Source: Elusimicrobiota bacterium
Lineage (GTDB): Bacteria > Elusimicrobiota > Elusimicrobia > UBA1565 > UBA9628
Assembly (NCBI GenBank): GCA_016191335.1
Contig: JACPOW010000074.1
Coordinates: forward strand, 1 to 38,763
Direction of reading: 5' to 3'
DNA length: 38,763 nucleotides
The notes beneath the pieces are model-generated. The model saw only the letters and a program-made list of their open reading frames with translations, searched no databases and was not told where the DNA came from. Below are positions 6,122 to 14,127 of this stretch, piece by piece (positions within the stretch are counted from its first letter, which is position 1; the number at the start of each line of letters is the position of its first letter). Made by a program: the position numbers and the translations under genes.

Positions 6122-6952
6122 TTCCGAGAATCAGCCGTCGCGGCGCTGCTGGCCGCCTTCGCCCTCGCCTCCCCGGCGCGGGCCTCGGAAGACATAAAAG
6201 ACATGGCCCGGGCGGTCACCGTGGCCGCCGCCGCCCGCCAGGTCAAGCGCGTGGCCGTCGTCCCCTTCACCGCCCCGCGCGGGGCCGGCTCCTACTCCGG
6301 CGCGATCGTCTCCGAGCGCCTCGTCATCCAGATTCTCGCGCGCGGCGAGCTCGACCTCGTCGAGCGCCGCTTCCTCGACAAGGTCCTCGAGGAGCAGCGC
6401 CTGGGCGTGTTCGGCATCATGGACCAGGACACGGTCAAGACGCTCGGCAAGGTGCTCGGCGTGGACGCCATCCTGACCGGGACCATCGTCGAGCTCAAGG
6501 GAGATCGCGTCGAGATCAACGCCCGCCTGATCCACACGCAGACCGCCCAGGTCCTGGCCGCGGACACGGTGCGCGTGGCCAAGGACTGGGAGGAGCGCGC
6601 GATCGGCGAGGACGCCTCGACCTGGATCGTCCCCGTGCCCGACCTGGGCGACGAACCGTTCAAGTCCGGCGCCTCCTGCCAGACCAGCGTGGACGCGGTC
6701 GAGAGCCGCATCCTCGACTTCAAGGCCCGCTACTGGGCCGAGCGCCTCAAGGACCCCGCCTTCACCATGCGCTCCCTGAAGAACAACCCCGGCTCCGAGA
6801 TCCGCAACGCCGAGATCAAGAAGCGGTTCTTCCTCAAGCTGCAGGAGCGCTACGACTCCCCGGAGCGCACGCCGCTGACGGCGGCGGAGCAGTCGGCGCT
6901 GGCGCGGGGACTTCAGGAGATCAAGGTCCTGTCGGGGCTGTGCGAAGGTTGA
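6113..6952 (+). CDS. FlgO/CsgG-like secreted envelope protein
   Basis: 279 residues. A signal peptide (about 1-24, cleavage after SPARA) has no lipobox. The mature part has the CsgG/FlgO-like core: VKRVAVVPF, then SERLVIQILARGELDLVERRF, then LGKVLGVDAILTGTI with a short beta-rich end. In vibrios FlgO is an outer-membrane protein at the flagellar basal body. The next two genes match the other two members of that set, FlgP and FlgT. The C-terminal ~90 residues are helical and unassigned. The preceding riboswitch ties it to c-di-GMP. No other flagellar gene is in the window, so a role in another envelope machine is possible. Confidence 0.75.
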   Translation: MGVFRESAVAALLAAFALASPARASEDIKDMARAVTVAAAARQVKRVAVVPFTAPRGAGSYSGAIVSERLVIQILARGELDLVERRFLDKVLEEQRLGVFGIMDQDTVKTLGKVLGVDAILTGTIVELKGDRVEINARLIHTQTAQVLAADTVRVAKDWEERAIGEDASTWIVPVPDLGDEPFKSGASCQTSVDAVESRILDFKARYWAERLKDPAFTMRSLKNNPGSEIRNAEIKKRFFLKLQERYDSPERTPLTAAEQSALARGLQEIKVLSGLCEG

Positions 6953-6968
6953 CGATCACGGAGGTCGC

Positions 6969-7409
6969 ATGAAGATCAGAGCGGTCGTACTGACGGCGGT
7001 CGCGGTCCTGGCGGGCTGCGGGGGCGTGACGCGGCGCGTGCACGACGGGAGCGTGGACCGGGTCATCGACCAGAAGCCCGTGCGCGGGGCCTACCTGGAG
7101 GCCATCGGCATCGGCGCCTCGGACCCGGCGCTCAAGACGGACACCCAGCGCATGGCCCTGGCCCGCGACGCGGCCATCGTCAAGGCGCAGTACGAGCTGC
7201 TGTCGATGATCAAGGGCGTGCGGCTCGAGGGCGGCGTCAGCGTCGAGCGCGCGCTCGAGACCGACTCGACCCTGTCGGCGCGGGTCAGCGACGTCATCCG
7301 CGGCGCCGAGATCCACAAGTCCGAGTTCACCGCCGACAACGGCTGCGTGGTGACCTTGAGGCTGCCCAAGTCGGCGCTCGAGAAGTCGCTGGGGAGCCGC
7401 CTCCAGTGA
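6969..7409 (+). CDS. FlgP/LPP20-like lipoprotein
   Basis: 146 residues. Lipobox LAGC with C17 as the lipidated cysteine. The mature part has the LPP20/FlgP pattern: an IGIGASDP strand, then a long helix with MALARDAAIVKAQYELLSMIKGV, then a VSDVIRGAEI and VVTLRLPK end. LPP20-type lipoproteins sit in the outer membrane, and FlgP forms basal-disk or ring structures around some flagella. It starts 16 nt after the FlgO-like stop and overlaps the next gene by four bases (GTGA), so the three are one operon. The start is ATG with GGAGG upstream. Confidence 0.75.
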   Translation: MKIRAVVLTAVAVLAGCGGVTRRVHDGSVDRVIDQKPVRGAYLEAIGIGASDPALKTDTQRMALARDAAIVKAQYELLSMIKGVRLEGGVSVERALETDSTLSARVSDVIRGAEIHKSEFTADNGCVVTLRLPKSALEKSLGSRLQ

Positions 7410-8089
7410 GGCGGTCATTGATCGCGGCCGCCCTGGCGCTGGGCGCGTGCGCCCACGCGGGCCCGAAGTCCAAGGTCGTGGAGGCCGAGGGCTTCGCGCC
7501 GGTGGACGCGCGCGGCCTGGCCGACGCGCGCGACCGGGCCGTCGCCGACGCGCGGCGGCGCGCGGTCGAGTCCGTCGCGGGAGCGCAGGTCGAGTCGACT
7601 TCCCGCGTCGAAGGAGCCGTCACGACGGAGCAAAGGACGACCTCGCACAGCCGGGGCTTCGTCGAGTCCTCCACCGCCGTCGAGGAGGACACACGGGACG
7701 GCATGGTGCGGGTGCGCGTGCGCGCGAAGGTGCGGGAAGGCGCCGCGCCGTGGAGCACGGTCTCCCTGAACATCCCCGACGGCCCGCTCGCCGCCGGCGT
7801 GGCCCGCGCCTTGCGCGAGAAGAAGATCGAGACGGGCGGCGGACGCGGCGCGGCCGAGCTCTCCGGAACGGCCCACACCATGGACCTTCCCACGAGCCTG
7901 ATCGCGGGCACCATCGCCGTGCGCGCCAACGCGTCCTTGCTTCTTAAGGGAGAGGGCTCCCCCCTCCACGCCTCGGGCGCCGCCTCCGGCCTCGACCCCG
8001 ACCGCGATGGCGCTGCCGACAAGGCCCTCGAGGCGGCGGGCTACCGCGCGGGCTTGGAACTCGCCGCCGCGATGACCCGCGTGCCGTAA
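7406..8089 (+). CDS. Lipoprotein with FlgT-N/LPP20-like domain
   Basis: 227 residues from a GTG that overlaps the previous stop. Lipobox LGAC with C15. The mature N-terminal part has the pattern GFAPV, then a helix of repeated ARDRAVADARRRAVESVAGAQVE type, then a Ser/Thr-rich strand region and VRVRVRAKV. This resembles the N-terminal domain of FlgT, the H-ring protein. The rest (about 120-227) is a probable second alpha/beta domain that I cannot name. Compared with vibrio FlgT it is short and lipid-anchored. In the FlgO-FlgP-FlgT order, the three could form an outer-membrane ring or a related structure under c-di-GMP control. Confidence 0.65.
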   Translation: MRRSLIAAALALGACAHAGPKSKVVEAEGFAPVDARGLADARDRAVADARRRAVESVAGAQVESTSRVEGAVTTEQRTTSHSRGFVESSTAVEEDTRDGMVRVRVRAKVREGAAPWSTVSLNIPDGPLAAGVARALREKKIETGGGRGAAELSGTAHTMDLPTSLIAGTIAVRANASLLLKGEGSPLHASGAASGLDPDRDGAADKALEAAGYRAGLELAAAMTRVP

Positions 8090-8092
8090 ACG

Positions 8093-8112
8093 GACTATCC
8101 TTGAGGATAGTC
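8093..8112. repeat. Palindrome family P1, copy 2
   Basis: GACTATCCTTGAGGATAGTC, 9-bp arms around TG, 3 bp after the stop of the FlgT-like gene. Same core as 200-217 and 36752-36767. Confidence 0.8.
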
Positions 8113-8120
8113 GCCGCGCC

Positions 8121-8138
8121 ACTGTTTCCGGAAACAGT
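8121..8138. repeat. Palindrome family P2, copy 1
   Basis: ACTGTTTCCGGAAACAGT, a perfect 18-bp palindrome. It is identical to the core of the 20-bp palindrome at 37416-37435. Confidence 0.85.
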
Positions 8139-8146
8139 CGCGCCCG

Positions 8147-8168
8147 GGACTCACACCGGTGCGAGTCC
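8147..8168. repeat. Palindrome family P3, copy 1
   Basis: GGACTCACACCGGTGCGAGTCC, 11-bp arms with one mismatch. It lies 7 bp before the -35 box of the TPR gene. The same palindrome occupies the matching place before the HEAT gene at the window end, which suggests an activator site as well as a possible terminator. Confidence 0.75.
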
Positions 8169-8175
8169 GCTCGGC

Positions 8176-8204
8176 TTGCGCACCTCCGGAGAACGACATA
8201 TACT
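8176..8204 (+). promoter_or_regulatory. Promoter of the TPR/beta-propeller gene
   Basis: TTGCGC (8176-8181), 17-bp spacer, TATACT (8199-8204). The GTG start follows after 6 nt, so the message is probably leaderless. Confidence 0.7.
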
Positions 8205-8210
8205 CCGCTT

Positions 8211-10694
8211 GTGCTGAGCGCGCTGATCATCGCCATAGGCTTCGCGTCGTCGCCCGTCCACGCCGGCCCGGCCGAGGTCGTCTCCAAGGCGCGCGCTCTG
8301 CTCGGTCAAGACCAGCGCTACAACGCCTATATCCTCCTCTGGTCGGCGGTCGACAAATACCCGTCGGATCTCTCCGTGCAGAAGACCTACCAGCTCGTCC
8401 TCCACAACCGCGGCGATTACGCGGACGCCCTCTCGAAGTATTACTGGCGATGGGAGAAGGACCGAACCCCACTGAACGCCTATCTGCTCGCCCGGATCGA
8501 CAACGACCGGGCCCGCACCGCAGACACGGTGCGTCAAGGGCTCGCTTCGGGATCGAAGCACCCCGGTCTGCTCGCGATCCGGGAGCTGCAGCGCGCGGAG
8601 GACCTCGCCGCGGCGGGCAAATACGAATCCGCGCTCAAGCTCCTCGACGCGTCGCAGGAGGTCCGGACCATGGAGCCGGGCACCTACCGTCAGGCGCGCG
8701 CCGGCATCCTGCAGAGCCTCGGGCGCCTCGATGAGGCCTGGATCGAGTCGGTGCTCGCTCTCGCGGCCGAGCCGTTCGACGCCTCCGCGCGCGGAGTGCG
8801 CTTCAACATCCTCCAGGCCCGCGGCGATGCGGACGCGCTCGCTGACGAGACCCGCCGAACATGGGGCCTCGGGGAATTCGCGATGACCCACCTCATCGAT
8901 GCCGCCCGGAACAAGGCCCTCGGCGCCAAGGACGGCGCGGAGGCGAACTACCGGCAGGCGCTGGCGGCCAAGGAGGACAACCTCGGCTGGCATAACGCCC
9001 GGATGACCGCCTATCACGGGCTCGAGGACTGGGACAACGCCGTCGCGGAAGCCGAAGCCTCCCTCGCCCTGAACCCTTACGATTACGGCGCCGCCCATCT
9101 GCTCGCCGAAAACCTGCGCCGCCAGGGCCAGCCGGACGAGGCGGACAGGCAGGTCGAGGCTCTTTACGCCCGGAATCCGCGCCATATCGCGAACATCGCC
9201 TACATGGCGAACCTCCACCATGAGCACGGCCGCTATCGCGAGGCGGAGAAGCTTTACACGCAGGCGCTCCGGCTCGCCCCGGGACTTTATGACCTATGGA
9301 TCGCGCGGGCCGCGACCCGCTCGTATTTGAACGACAACACGGGCGCCGAGGAGGATCTGCAAACCGCCGAGAATTTCGCCCACGGGTACGAGCCGCTCGA
9401 CCGGAATTACGGGCGGCTGCTGATGAACGCGGGCCGCTGGAACGAGTGCCGCAACCGCTTCGCGAACGTCGCGCGGCACGGCTATGACGATTTCGACGCC
9501 TTGCTGGGCTACGCGCGGTGCAGCATCGGCGACAATCGGTTCGAAAAGGGCCTCGCGCTGTACGAACGCGCACGGAAGAAGGCCGTGAGTCCGGAGGAGA
9601 AGCGGCAGGCGGACTCCGCGATCGACTGGGCCCGCGGCGCGCTCGCGGAGCACGAGAAGAAATACAAGGCCGACGCCTGGGCGGAGGTCGTCAAGGTCGG
9701 GAGAACGGACACCGTCGACGCGCCGGACGCCGTCTTTTTCGACGGGAAGATCCGGGCGGGGACCGCCTGGAACGACGCGCCTCTCGCCGCCGTTCCCAGC
9801 GCCACCGTCTGGCCCTCCTTCCTGGGATGGACGCGGGACGGACGGCGGATCCTCGAGGCCAGCTCGGAGGAGATCCGGGAGATCGACCCGTCTACCGCGA
9901 CGAGCCGCGTCATCCGCCGGGTGGAGAAGCCGAAGCCCGGCCGGAACCCGTTATGGCGGAGCATCCGAAAGGTCGCCGCCTCCCCGAGATCGGGGAAGAT
10001 CTACGACGTCGAAATGGTGCGGGATTATTCCTACCACGGGCACTACGCCGTCAACGAGATCGACGCGGCGACCGGCAAAGCAAGGGAGCTCCATCGACGC
10101 CCCCGCCATGTCGGAGCTCTATGGGCGGACCCCGACAAGCCTCGCCTCCTGCTGCTCGGCGAAGGGAACGAGGAGATCGACCTGACGACGGGCAAGGTCA
10201 AGCCCCTGGGAACGATCGGTTGCCGGCTCGACGTACAGTTCCGCCCCGGAGCGAGCGACGAGGCGGCGTGCGTCTCCGCGGACGCCAACGCCGCGGGCCA
10301 CGGGGAGCTCGTGCATTTCGACTTCCGGACGAACAAGAAAACGTACCTGGGGACCGTCGGCGACGAGCCTTCCTGGTCGCCCGACGGCAAGCAGCTGGCC
10401 TATCTCTGGCGCGACCGCGAGCTGCGGATCCGCGATCATGACACCGGCGCGATCCACGCGTACCGGCTCCCGTTCGGCGCGGATCCGACGTGGGATTCAG
10501 GAGAATCGACGTCGCCGACCCAGTGGTCGCCCGATGGGCGGTACATCTATTACACGATCGCGAAGCCCGAACTGCCCGGCACCGACGACCGCCGGCACTC
10601 GGTCGTCCTCGATCTCAAGGAGAAGAAAGCCTGGGTCCAGGCCGGGCCGCTGCCGAACTTCTCGTGGCGGCCGCCGCGGGCCCCGAAGCGCTAG
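8211..10694 (+). CDS. Secreted TPR and beta-propeller (PD40/TolB-like) protein
   Basis: 827 residues from GTG at 8211, chosen by its position 6 nt after a -10 box. The signal peptide ends near PVHA (about residue 18). Residues about 20-480 are helical TPR-like repeats, for example NPRHIANIAYMANLHHEHG followed by YREAEKLYTQALRLAPG. From about 510 to the end comes a beta-propeller region with WTRDG, WSPDGKQLAYLW and WSPDGRYIYYT blades typical of PD40/TolB repeats. It is probably periplasmic or surface-exposed, with protein-protein binding roles; no catalytic motif is seen. Its stop overlaps the stop of the convergent Kbl-like gene within the palindrome CTAG. Confidence 0.8.
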   Translation: MLSALIIAIGFASSPVHAGPAEVVSKARALLGQDQRYNAYILLWSAVDKYPSDLSVQKTYQLVLHNRGDYADALSKYYWRWEKDRTPLNAYLLARIDNDRARTADTVRQGLASGSKHPGLLAIRELQRAEDLAAAGKYESALKLLDASQEVRTMEPGTYRQARAGILQSLGRLDEAWIESVLALAAEPFDASARGVRFNILQARGDADALADETRRTWGLGEFAMTHLIDAARNKALGAKDGAEANYRQALAAKEDNLGWHNARMTAYHGLEDWDNAVAEAEASLALNPYDYGAAHLLAENLRRQGQPDEADRQVEALYARNPRHIANIAYMANLHHEHGRYREAEKLYTQALRLAPGLYDLWIARAATRSYLNDNTGAEEDLQTAENFAHGYEPLDRNYGRLLMNAGRWNECRNRFANVARHGYDDFDALLGYARCSIGDNRFEKGLALYERARKKAVSPEEKRQADSAIDWARGALAEHEKKYKADAWAEVVKVGRTDTVDAPDAVFFDGKIRAGTAWNDAPLAAVPSATVWPSFLGWTRDGRRILEASSEEIREIDPSTATSRVIRRVEKPKPGRNPLWRSIRKVAASPRSGKIYDVEMVRDYSYHGHYAVNEIDAATGKARELHRRPRHVGALWADPDKPRLLLLGEGNEEIDLTTGKVKPLGTIGCRLDVQFRPGASDEAACVSADANAAGHGELVHFDFRTNKKTYLGTVGDEPSWSPDGKQLAYLWRDRELRIRDHDTGAIHAYRLPFGADPTWDSGESTSPTQWSPDGRYIYYTIAKPELPGTDDRRHSVVLDLKEKKAWVQAGPLPNFSWRPPRAPKR

Positions 10695-11890
10695 ATCAGC
10701 CCGAGCTCGCGGCCGACCTTGCCGAACTTCTCGAGCGCGAAGTCGAGGTCCTTCGCCGTGTGGCCGGAGGACACGATGGTGCGCAGGCGGTCCTTGCCGC
10801 GGGCGACGATCGGGAAGCAGATGGCGAGGGCGAAGACGCCCTCGTCGAACAGGCGCGCGGAGAACTCCTGCGCCTTCTTGGTGTCGCCGATGAGCACGGG
10901 CGTGATGGGCGTCTCGGAGGCGCCGGTGTCGAAGCCCAGCTTCTTGAGGCCTTCCTTGAAGTGGTTCGCGTTCTGCCAGAGCTTCTGGATGCGCTGCGGC
11001 TCGTCGAGCATCACGTCGATGGCGGCGGCGCAGGTGGCGATCACCGACGGCGGGTGGGAGCTCGAGAAGGTGAAGGGGCGCGCGGTCGAGGTCAGGTAGT
11101 CGATCAGGCGCTTCTGACCCGCGACGTAGCCGCCGACGGAGCCGACGGCCTTGGAGAGCGTGCCGATGGAGACCTGGACGCGCTCGGAGACCTTGAAGTG
11201 GTTCGGGGTGCCGCGGCCGTTCTCGCCCATGACGCCGGAGGCGTGGGCGTCGTCGACCATGACGAAGGCGCCGTAGCGCTCGGCGAGGTCCACGATCTCG
11301 GGCAGGGGCGCCAGGTCGCCGTCCATGGAGAACACGCCGTCGGTGACGATCATCTTGCGGCGGGCGGCCTTCGCCTCGGGAGATTCCAGGATCGCCTGCA
11401 GCGCCTTCATGTCCTTGTGCGGGTACACCTTGCGCGCGGCCTTGGCCAATCGAGCTCCGTCTATGATAGAAGCGTGGTTGAGCTCGTCGCTGATGAGCAG
11501 GTCCTTGGGGTCGCTCATCAGGCTCTGGCAGCAGGCGACGTTGACGGTGAAGCCGGACTGGAAGACGAGGGCGGACTCGGTGCCCTTGAACTTGGCGAGC
11601 TTCTGCTCGAGGGCGAGGTGGATGTCCTGGGTGCCGATGATGGGGCGCACGGCGGCGGTGCCGACGCCGTGGGTGTCGATGGCGGCCTTGGCGGCGGCCT
11701 TGAGCTTGGGGTGCTCGGTCAGGTCCAGGTAGTTGTTGCTCGTCAGGTTCACGACCTTCTTGCCGTCCACGACGGAGACGGGGGCCTGGTGGCCGGTGAG
11801 CACGCGCAGGCGGACGAAGCGGCCTTCGGTCTTGAGCTGGGCGTTCTCGGCGTCGAGGAAATCCATGAGTGAGTCGGTCTTAGTCGTCAT
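10691..11890 (-). CDS. kbl: 2-amino-3-ketobutyrate CoA ligase / AONS-family PLP enzyme
   Basis: 399 residues, alpha-oxoamine synthase family. Visible features are the substrate/CoA region NLTSNNYLDLTEHP, the DELNHASIIDG His, the PLP-binding DDAHASGVMG and the Schiff-base lysine in GTLSKAVGSVGGY. The length and the NNYLDL and HPPSVIATC patterns fit glycine C-acetyltransferase (Kbl) or BioF. With a threonine dehydrogenase gene 5 kb away and no biotin genes, Kbl is preferred: 2-amino-3-ketobutyrate plus CoA gives glycine and acetyl-CoA. The start at 11890 lies 6 nt after a consensus TATAAT, shared back to back with the divergent gene. Confidence 0.85.
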   Translation of the reverse strand: MTTKTDSLMDFLDAENAQLKTEGRFVRLRVLTGHQAPVSVVDGKKVVNLTSNNYLDLTEHPKLKAAAKAAIDTHGVGTAAVRPIIGTQDIHLALEQKLAKFKGTESALVFQSGFTVNVACCQSLMSDPKDLLISDELNHASIIDGARLAKAARKVYPHKDMKALQAILESPEAKAARRKMIVTDGVFSMDGDLAPLPEIVDLAERYGAFVMVDDAHASGVMGENGRGTPNHFKVSERVQVSIGTLSKAVGSVGGYVAGQKRLIDYLTSTARPFTFSSSHPPSVIATCAAAIDVMLDEPQRIQKLWQNANHFKEGLKKLGFDTGASETPITPVLIGDTKKAQEFSARLFDEGVFALAICFPIVARGKDRLRTIVSSGHTAKDLDFALEKFGKVGRELGLI

Positions 11891-11896
11891 GCGCCG

Positions 11897-11908
11897 ATTA
11901 TATAGAAT
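11897..11908. promoter_or_regulatory. Back-to-back divergent -10 boxes
   Basis: TATAAT on the minus strand (11902-11897) abuts TAGAAT on the plus strand (11903-11908). Each ends exactly 6 nt before its start codon (11890 minus, 11915 plus). The whole intergenic gap is 24 bp, so each -35 region must lie inside the other gene. Confidence 0.75.
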
Positions 11909-11914
11909 ACGGCC

Positions 11915-13417
11915 ATGAAGCGCACGGACGCGGCCGCCCTCCTCCTCCTCGCCCTGTGCCTCTGCGGCCTCCTCTGGCGGCTGGCGAGCGTGCCGGCGAT
12001 GTCCCTCGACGAGGCCTGGATCGGGCTGTTCGCCGACCGGCTGCGCGGCGCGGGGCTGTACTCCCCCCACGCGATGAACCATTACACCAGCGCGCTGTAC
12101 GCGCGGATGCTGGCCGCGTTCTACGACGCGCGCGGGATCTCGCTGGAGACCTTGCGCCTGCCGGGCGCGCTGCTCAACGCCGCGGCGCTCCTCGGCGTGT
12201 GGGCGCACCTGCGCCGCCGCGTCTCGCCCGAGGCCGCCGCGTCCTGGGCCCTGCTGTGCGCCGGCTCCGCCTTCTACCTGCTGAAGGGGCGGCTGGCCTG
12301 GGAGGTGTACGCGCTGCACCCGATCCTGATCCTCGGCACGCTCGCCGCGGTGGCCCGGCCGGGCGGAGGGCCCTTCCTCGTCGCGCTCTCGATGGTCGGC
12401 GTCGTGAACCACTTCATCTATCTCTCGATCCCCGCCTCGCTCGTCGTGCTCTTCGGGGCGCGGACCGCCTGGCGAGGCGAGGCCGAGGCCGAGGGGCGCC
12501 TGCGCGACGCGGCGGGGGCGCTCGCGGCCGGCGCGGTCCTCGCGCTCGTCAAGCAGCCGCTCACCGACGAGATGTGGGTCGCGCACCGCGCGCCGCTGCT
12601 CGCCGCGCTCGTGCTCCTGCCGGCCCTGGCGGCCGAGGGGACCCGGCGCGCTCCGCGGGAGCTCCTGCTGGCGCCTTTCACGCGCTTCCGCCGTCCTTTC
12701 ACCGGGCTGCTCGTCCTGACGGTCATCGCGTTCGCCGGCTGGCACGTCCTCCCGATGATCCAGGTCTTCGCGGGGCCCGTCGTCTTCAAGCGGCTGTTCG
12801 CTCTGGCCCTGCCCTGGCCGCTGAGCGTCCTGCTCCACGCCTGGGGGGTCTTCCTCACCGGCCTGGCCGCGTGGAGCTGCGTGCGCGCCTGGCACGACGA
12901 GCGGCTGGGCTTCCACGAGCGCACGGTGCTGCTGTGGCCCGCGGCCTTCGCCGCCGTGTTCATCTTCTTCCGGCACACCAGTTCCCTGCGCTACTACTCG
13001 CTGCCCGCGCTGCTGGGCACCGTCGCCCTCGCGGCCGCCCTGCCGCGGCTCGCGCGGCGGGACAAAGGGTTCATCCTGGCCTGCGCGGCCGGGGCCGCGG
13101 TCGCGACCCAGGCCTACCTCCTGCGCGAGCTGGCCGCCCCCGCGGAGCGCCCGCCCCTGGATTTCCGCGTCGGCTGGCGCAAGGAGAACTCCAAGGATTT
13201 CGCGCGCAAGGAAGCCCTGTTCGCCGCCTTCGACGCCTCGCGCGCCTGCGGGGTCGCGCACGCGGAGAGGAGCTTCACCGCGATCCCGCTCTTCTTCTAT
13301 CGCGCCGGCCACCCCCCCCAGGGCTGCGACGCCGCGCTCGCGTTCGATTCCGACCAGTGCCCCGCCTGCCCCGCGCCGCCCTACTACCGGTGGTCGGTCG
13401 TTCCCGTCGCGAAGTAG
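11915..13417 (+). CDS. Polytopic membrane protein, GT-C glycosyltransferase-like
   Basis: 500 residues with a hydrophobic first segment (about 5-25) and about ten further membrane segments. The DEAWIG motif at about residue 33 follows the first segment, as in the acidic first periplasmic loop (DE/DD) of GT-C transferases such as the PMT/ArnT families. The C-terminal ~90 residues are soluble with several Cys. GT-C enzymes use polyprenyl-phosphate sugars to glycosylate lipids or proteins on the outer face of the membrane. The assignment rests on topology and one motif. The 3' end overlaps the convergent regulator gene by 34 bp. Confidence 0.6.
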   Translation: MKRTDAAALLLLALCLCGLLWRLASVPAMSLDEAWIGLFADRLRGAGLYSPHAMNHYTSALYARMLAAFYDARGISLETLRLPGALLNAAALLGVWAHLRRRVSPEAAASWALLCAGSAFYLLKGRLAWEVYALHPILILGTLAAVARPGGGPFLVALSMVGVVNHFIYLSIPASLVVLFGARTAWRGEAEAEGRLRDAAGALAAGAVLALVKQPLTDEMWVAHRAPLLAALVLLPALAAEGTRRAPRELLLAPFTRFRRPFTGLLVLTVIAFAGWHVLPMIQVFAGPVVFKRLFALALPWPLSVLLHAWGVFLTGLAAWSCVRAWHDERLGFHERTVLLWPAAFAAVFIFFRHTSSLRYYSLPALLGTVALAAALPRLARRDKGFILACAAGAAVATQAYLLRELAAPAERPPLDFRVGWRKENSKDFARKEALFAAFDASRACGVAHAERSFTAIPLFFYRAGHPPQGCDAALAFDSDQCPACPAPPYYRWSVVPVAK

Positions 13418-14007
13418 GACGGCGGCCCCTCGACGGGGAGCAGCTCCCACAGGTCCTCGACGGCGGCCGCGCGGGCCGCGTCCCGGCGCGAAAGGACGCG
13501 GGCCTCGAGCGGCAGCGACCATTGCTCCCCGAGGCGCGCGCCGAGGTCGCGGAGCGCCTCCGACAGGGGGCGGCGGCCCAGCGCGCCCTCCACGACGACG
13601 AGCTCCACGGGCCGCCCCGGCTCGAGGCGGCCCTTCGCCGCCGCTCCGGCGACGAACACGGCCGCGGCCTTGCCGCGCACGCCCTTGCGGACCGCGTCGA
13701 CGACGGCGCCGGCGTGCTCGGCCTCGCGCTCGAGCAGGGGCAGGAGCAGCTCGCTCATCAGCCAGCCCCGCCGGTCGAGCCGCCACTGGCCGGAGCGACC
13801 CGCCGGACGCCGCTCGACGAGGCCGAGCCGCGCGAGCCCCGCCAGGGCCACGGCCGCGCCCTGATGGTTGATCCCGGCCAGGCGCGCGAGCGCCCGCCCG
13901 GACAGCGGGGACTTCGCGCGGGACAGCGCGCGCAGGACGGCGAGGCGGCTGGGGGCGGTCAGGACGGCGTCCAGAGGTCGGGACAGGTGGCCTTTGAGGT
14001 AGATCAT
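13384..14007 (-). CDS. Winged-helix regulator with degenerate nucleotidyltransferase-like domain
   Basis: 207 residues. The N-terminal ~85 form a MarR/ArsR-like winged helix: LTAPSRLAVLRAL, the recognition region LARLAGINHQGAAVALAGLA, and the wing VERRPAGRSGQWRLD. From about 110, AVFVAGAAAKGRLEPGRPVE followed by LVVV matches the outline of the nucleotidyltransferase GSxARG...DxDLxV motif, but with the catalytic Gly-Ser and Asp residues lost. This is a known architecture of transcriptional regulators with a sensor-like NT domain. The start lies beside an AT-rich palindrome (14009-14032), which suggests autoregulation. Confidence 0.65.
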   Translation of the reverse strand: MIYLKGHLSRPLDAVLTAPSRLAVLRALSRAKSPLSGRALARLAGINHQGAAVALAGLARLGLVERRPAGRSGQWRLDRRGWLMSELLLPLLEREAEHAGAVVDAVRKGVRGKAAAVFVAGAAAKGRLEPGRPVELVVVEGALGRRPLSEALRDLGARLGEQWSLPLEARVLSRRDAARAAAVEDLWELLPVEGPPSYFATGTTDHR

Positions 14008-14008
14008 G

Positions 14009-14032
14009 ATATGTCTAGTATTATAGACATAT
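14009..14032. promoter_or_regulatory. Palindromic operator overlapping the regulator promoter
   Basis: ATATGTCTA (14009-14017) and TAGACATAT (14024-14032) form a perfect 9-bp inverted repeat with a 6-bp spacer. A TATAAT -10 box of the minus-strand regulator gene lies at 14025-14020 inside it. It is an AT-rich island directly upstream of an HTH gene, so most likely its own binding site. Confidence 0.7.
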
Positions 14033-14092
14033 TCCCGCCCCCGGCAAAGGGACGGGCGCGGCGGGAGCGGGGTCTCCTCTCTGAAAAAGACC

Positions 14093-14121
14093 TTGTAAGG
14101 AACGGGGAACGGACCTATACT
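14093..14121 (+). promoter_or_regulatory. Promoter of the HExxH protein gene
   Basis: TTGTAA, 17-bp spacer, TATACT (14116-14121), then 6 nt to the ATG at 14128. Leaderless geometry. Confidence 0.7.
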
Positions 14122-14127
14122 GGGGCC

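Noticed and set aside
8093-8168. CRISPR array
   Set aside because: The palindromes differ from each other and there are no regular repeat-spacer units.
10691-13786. 1031-codon minus-strand frame
   Set aside because: The Kbl-like enzyme starts at 11890. The upstream part is a GC-driven antisense of the membrane protein gene.
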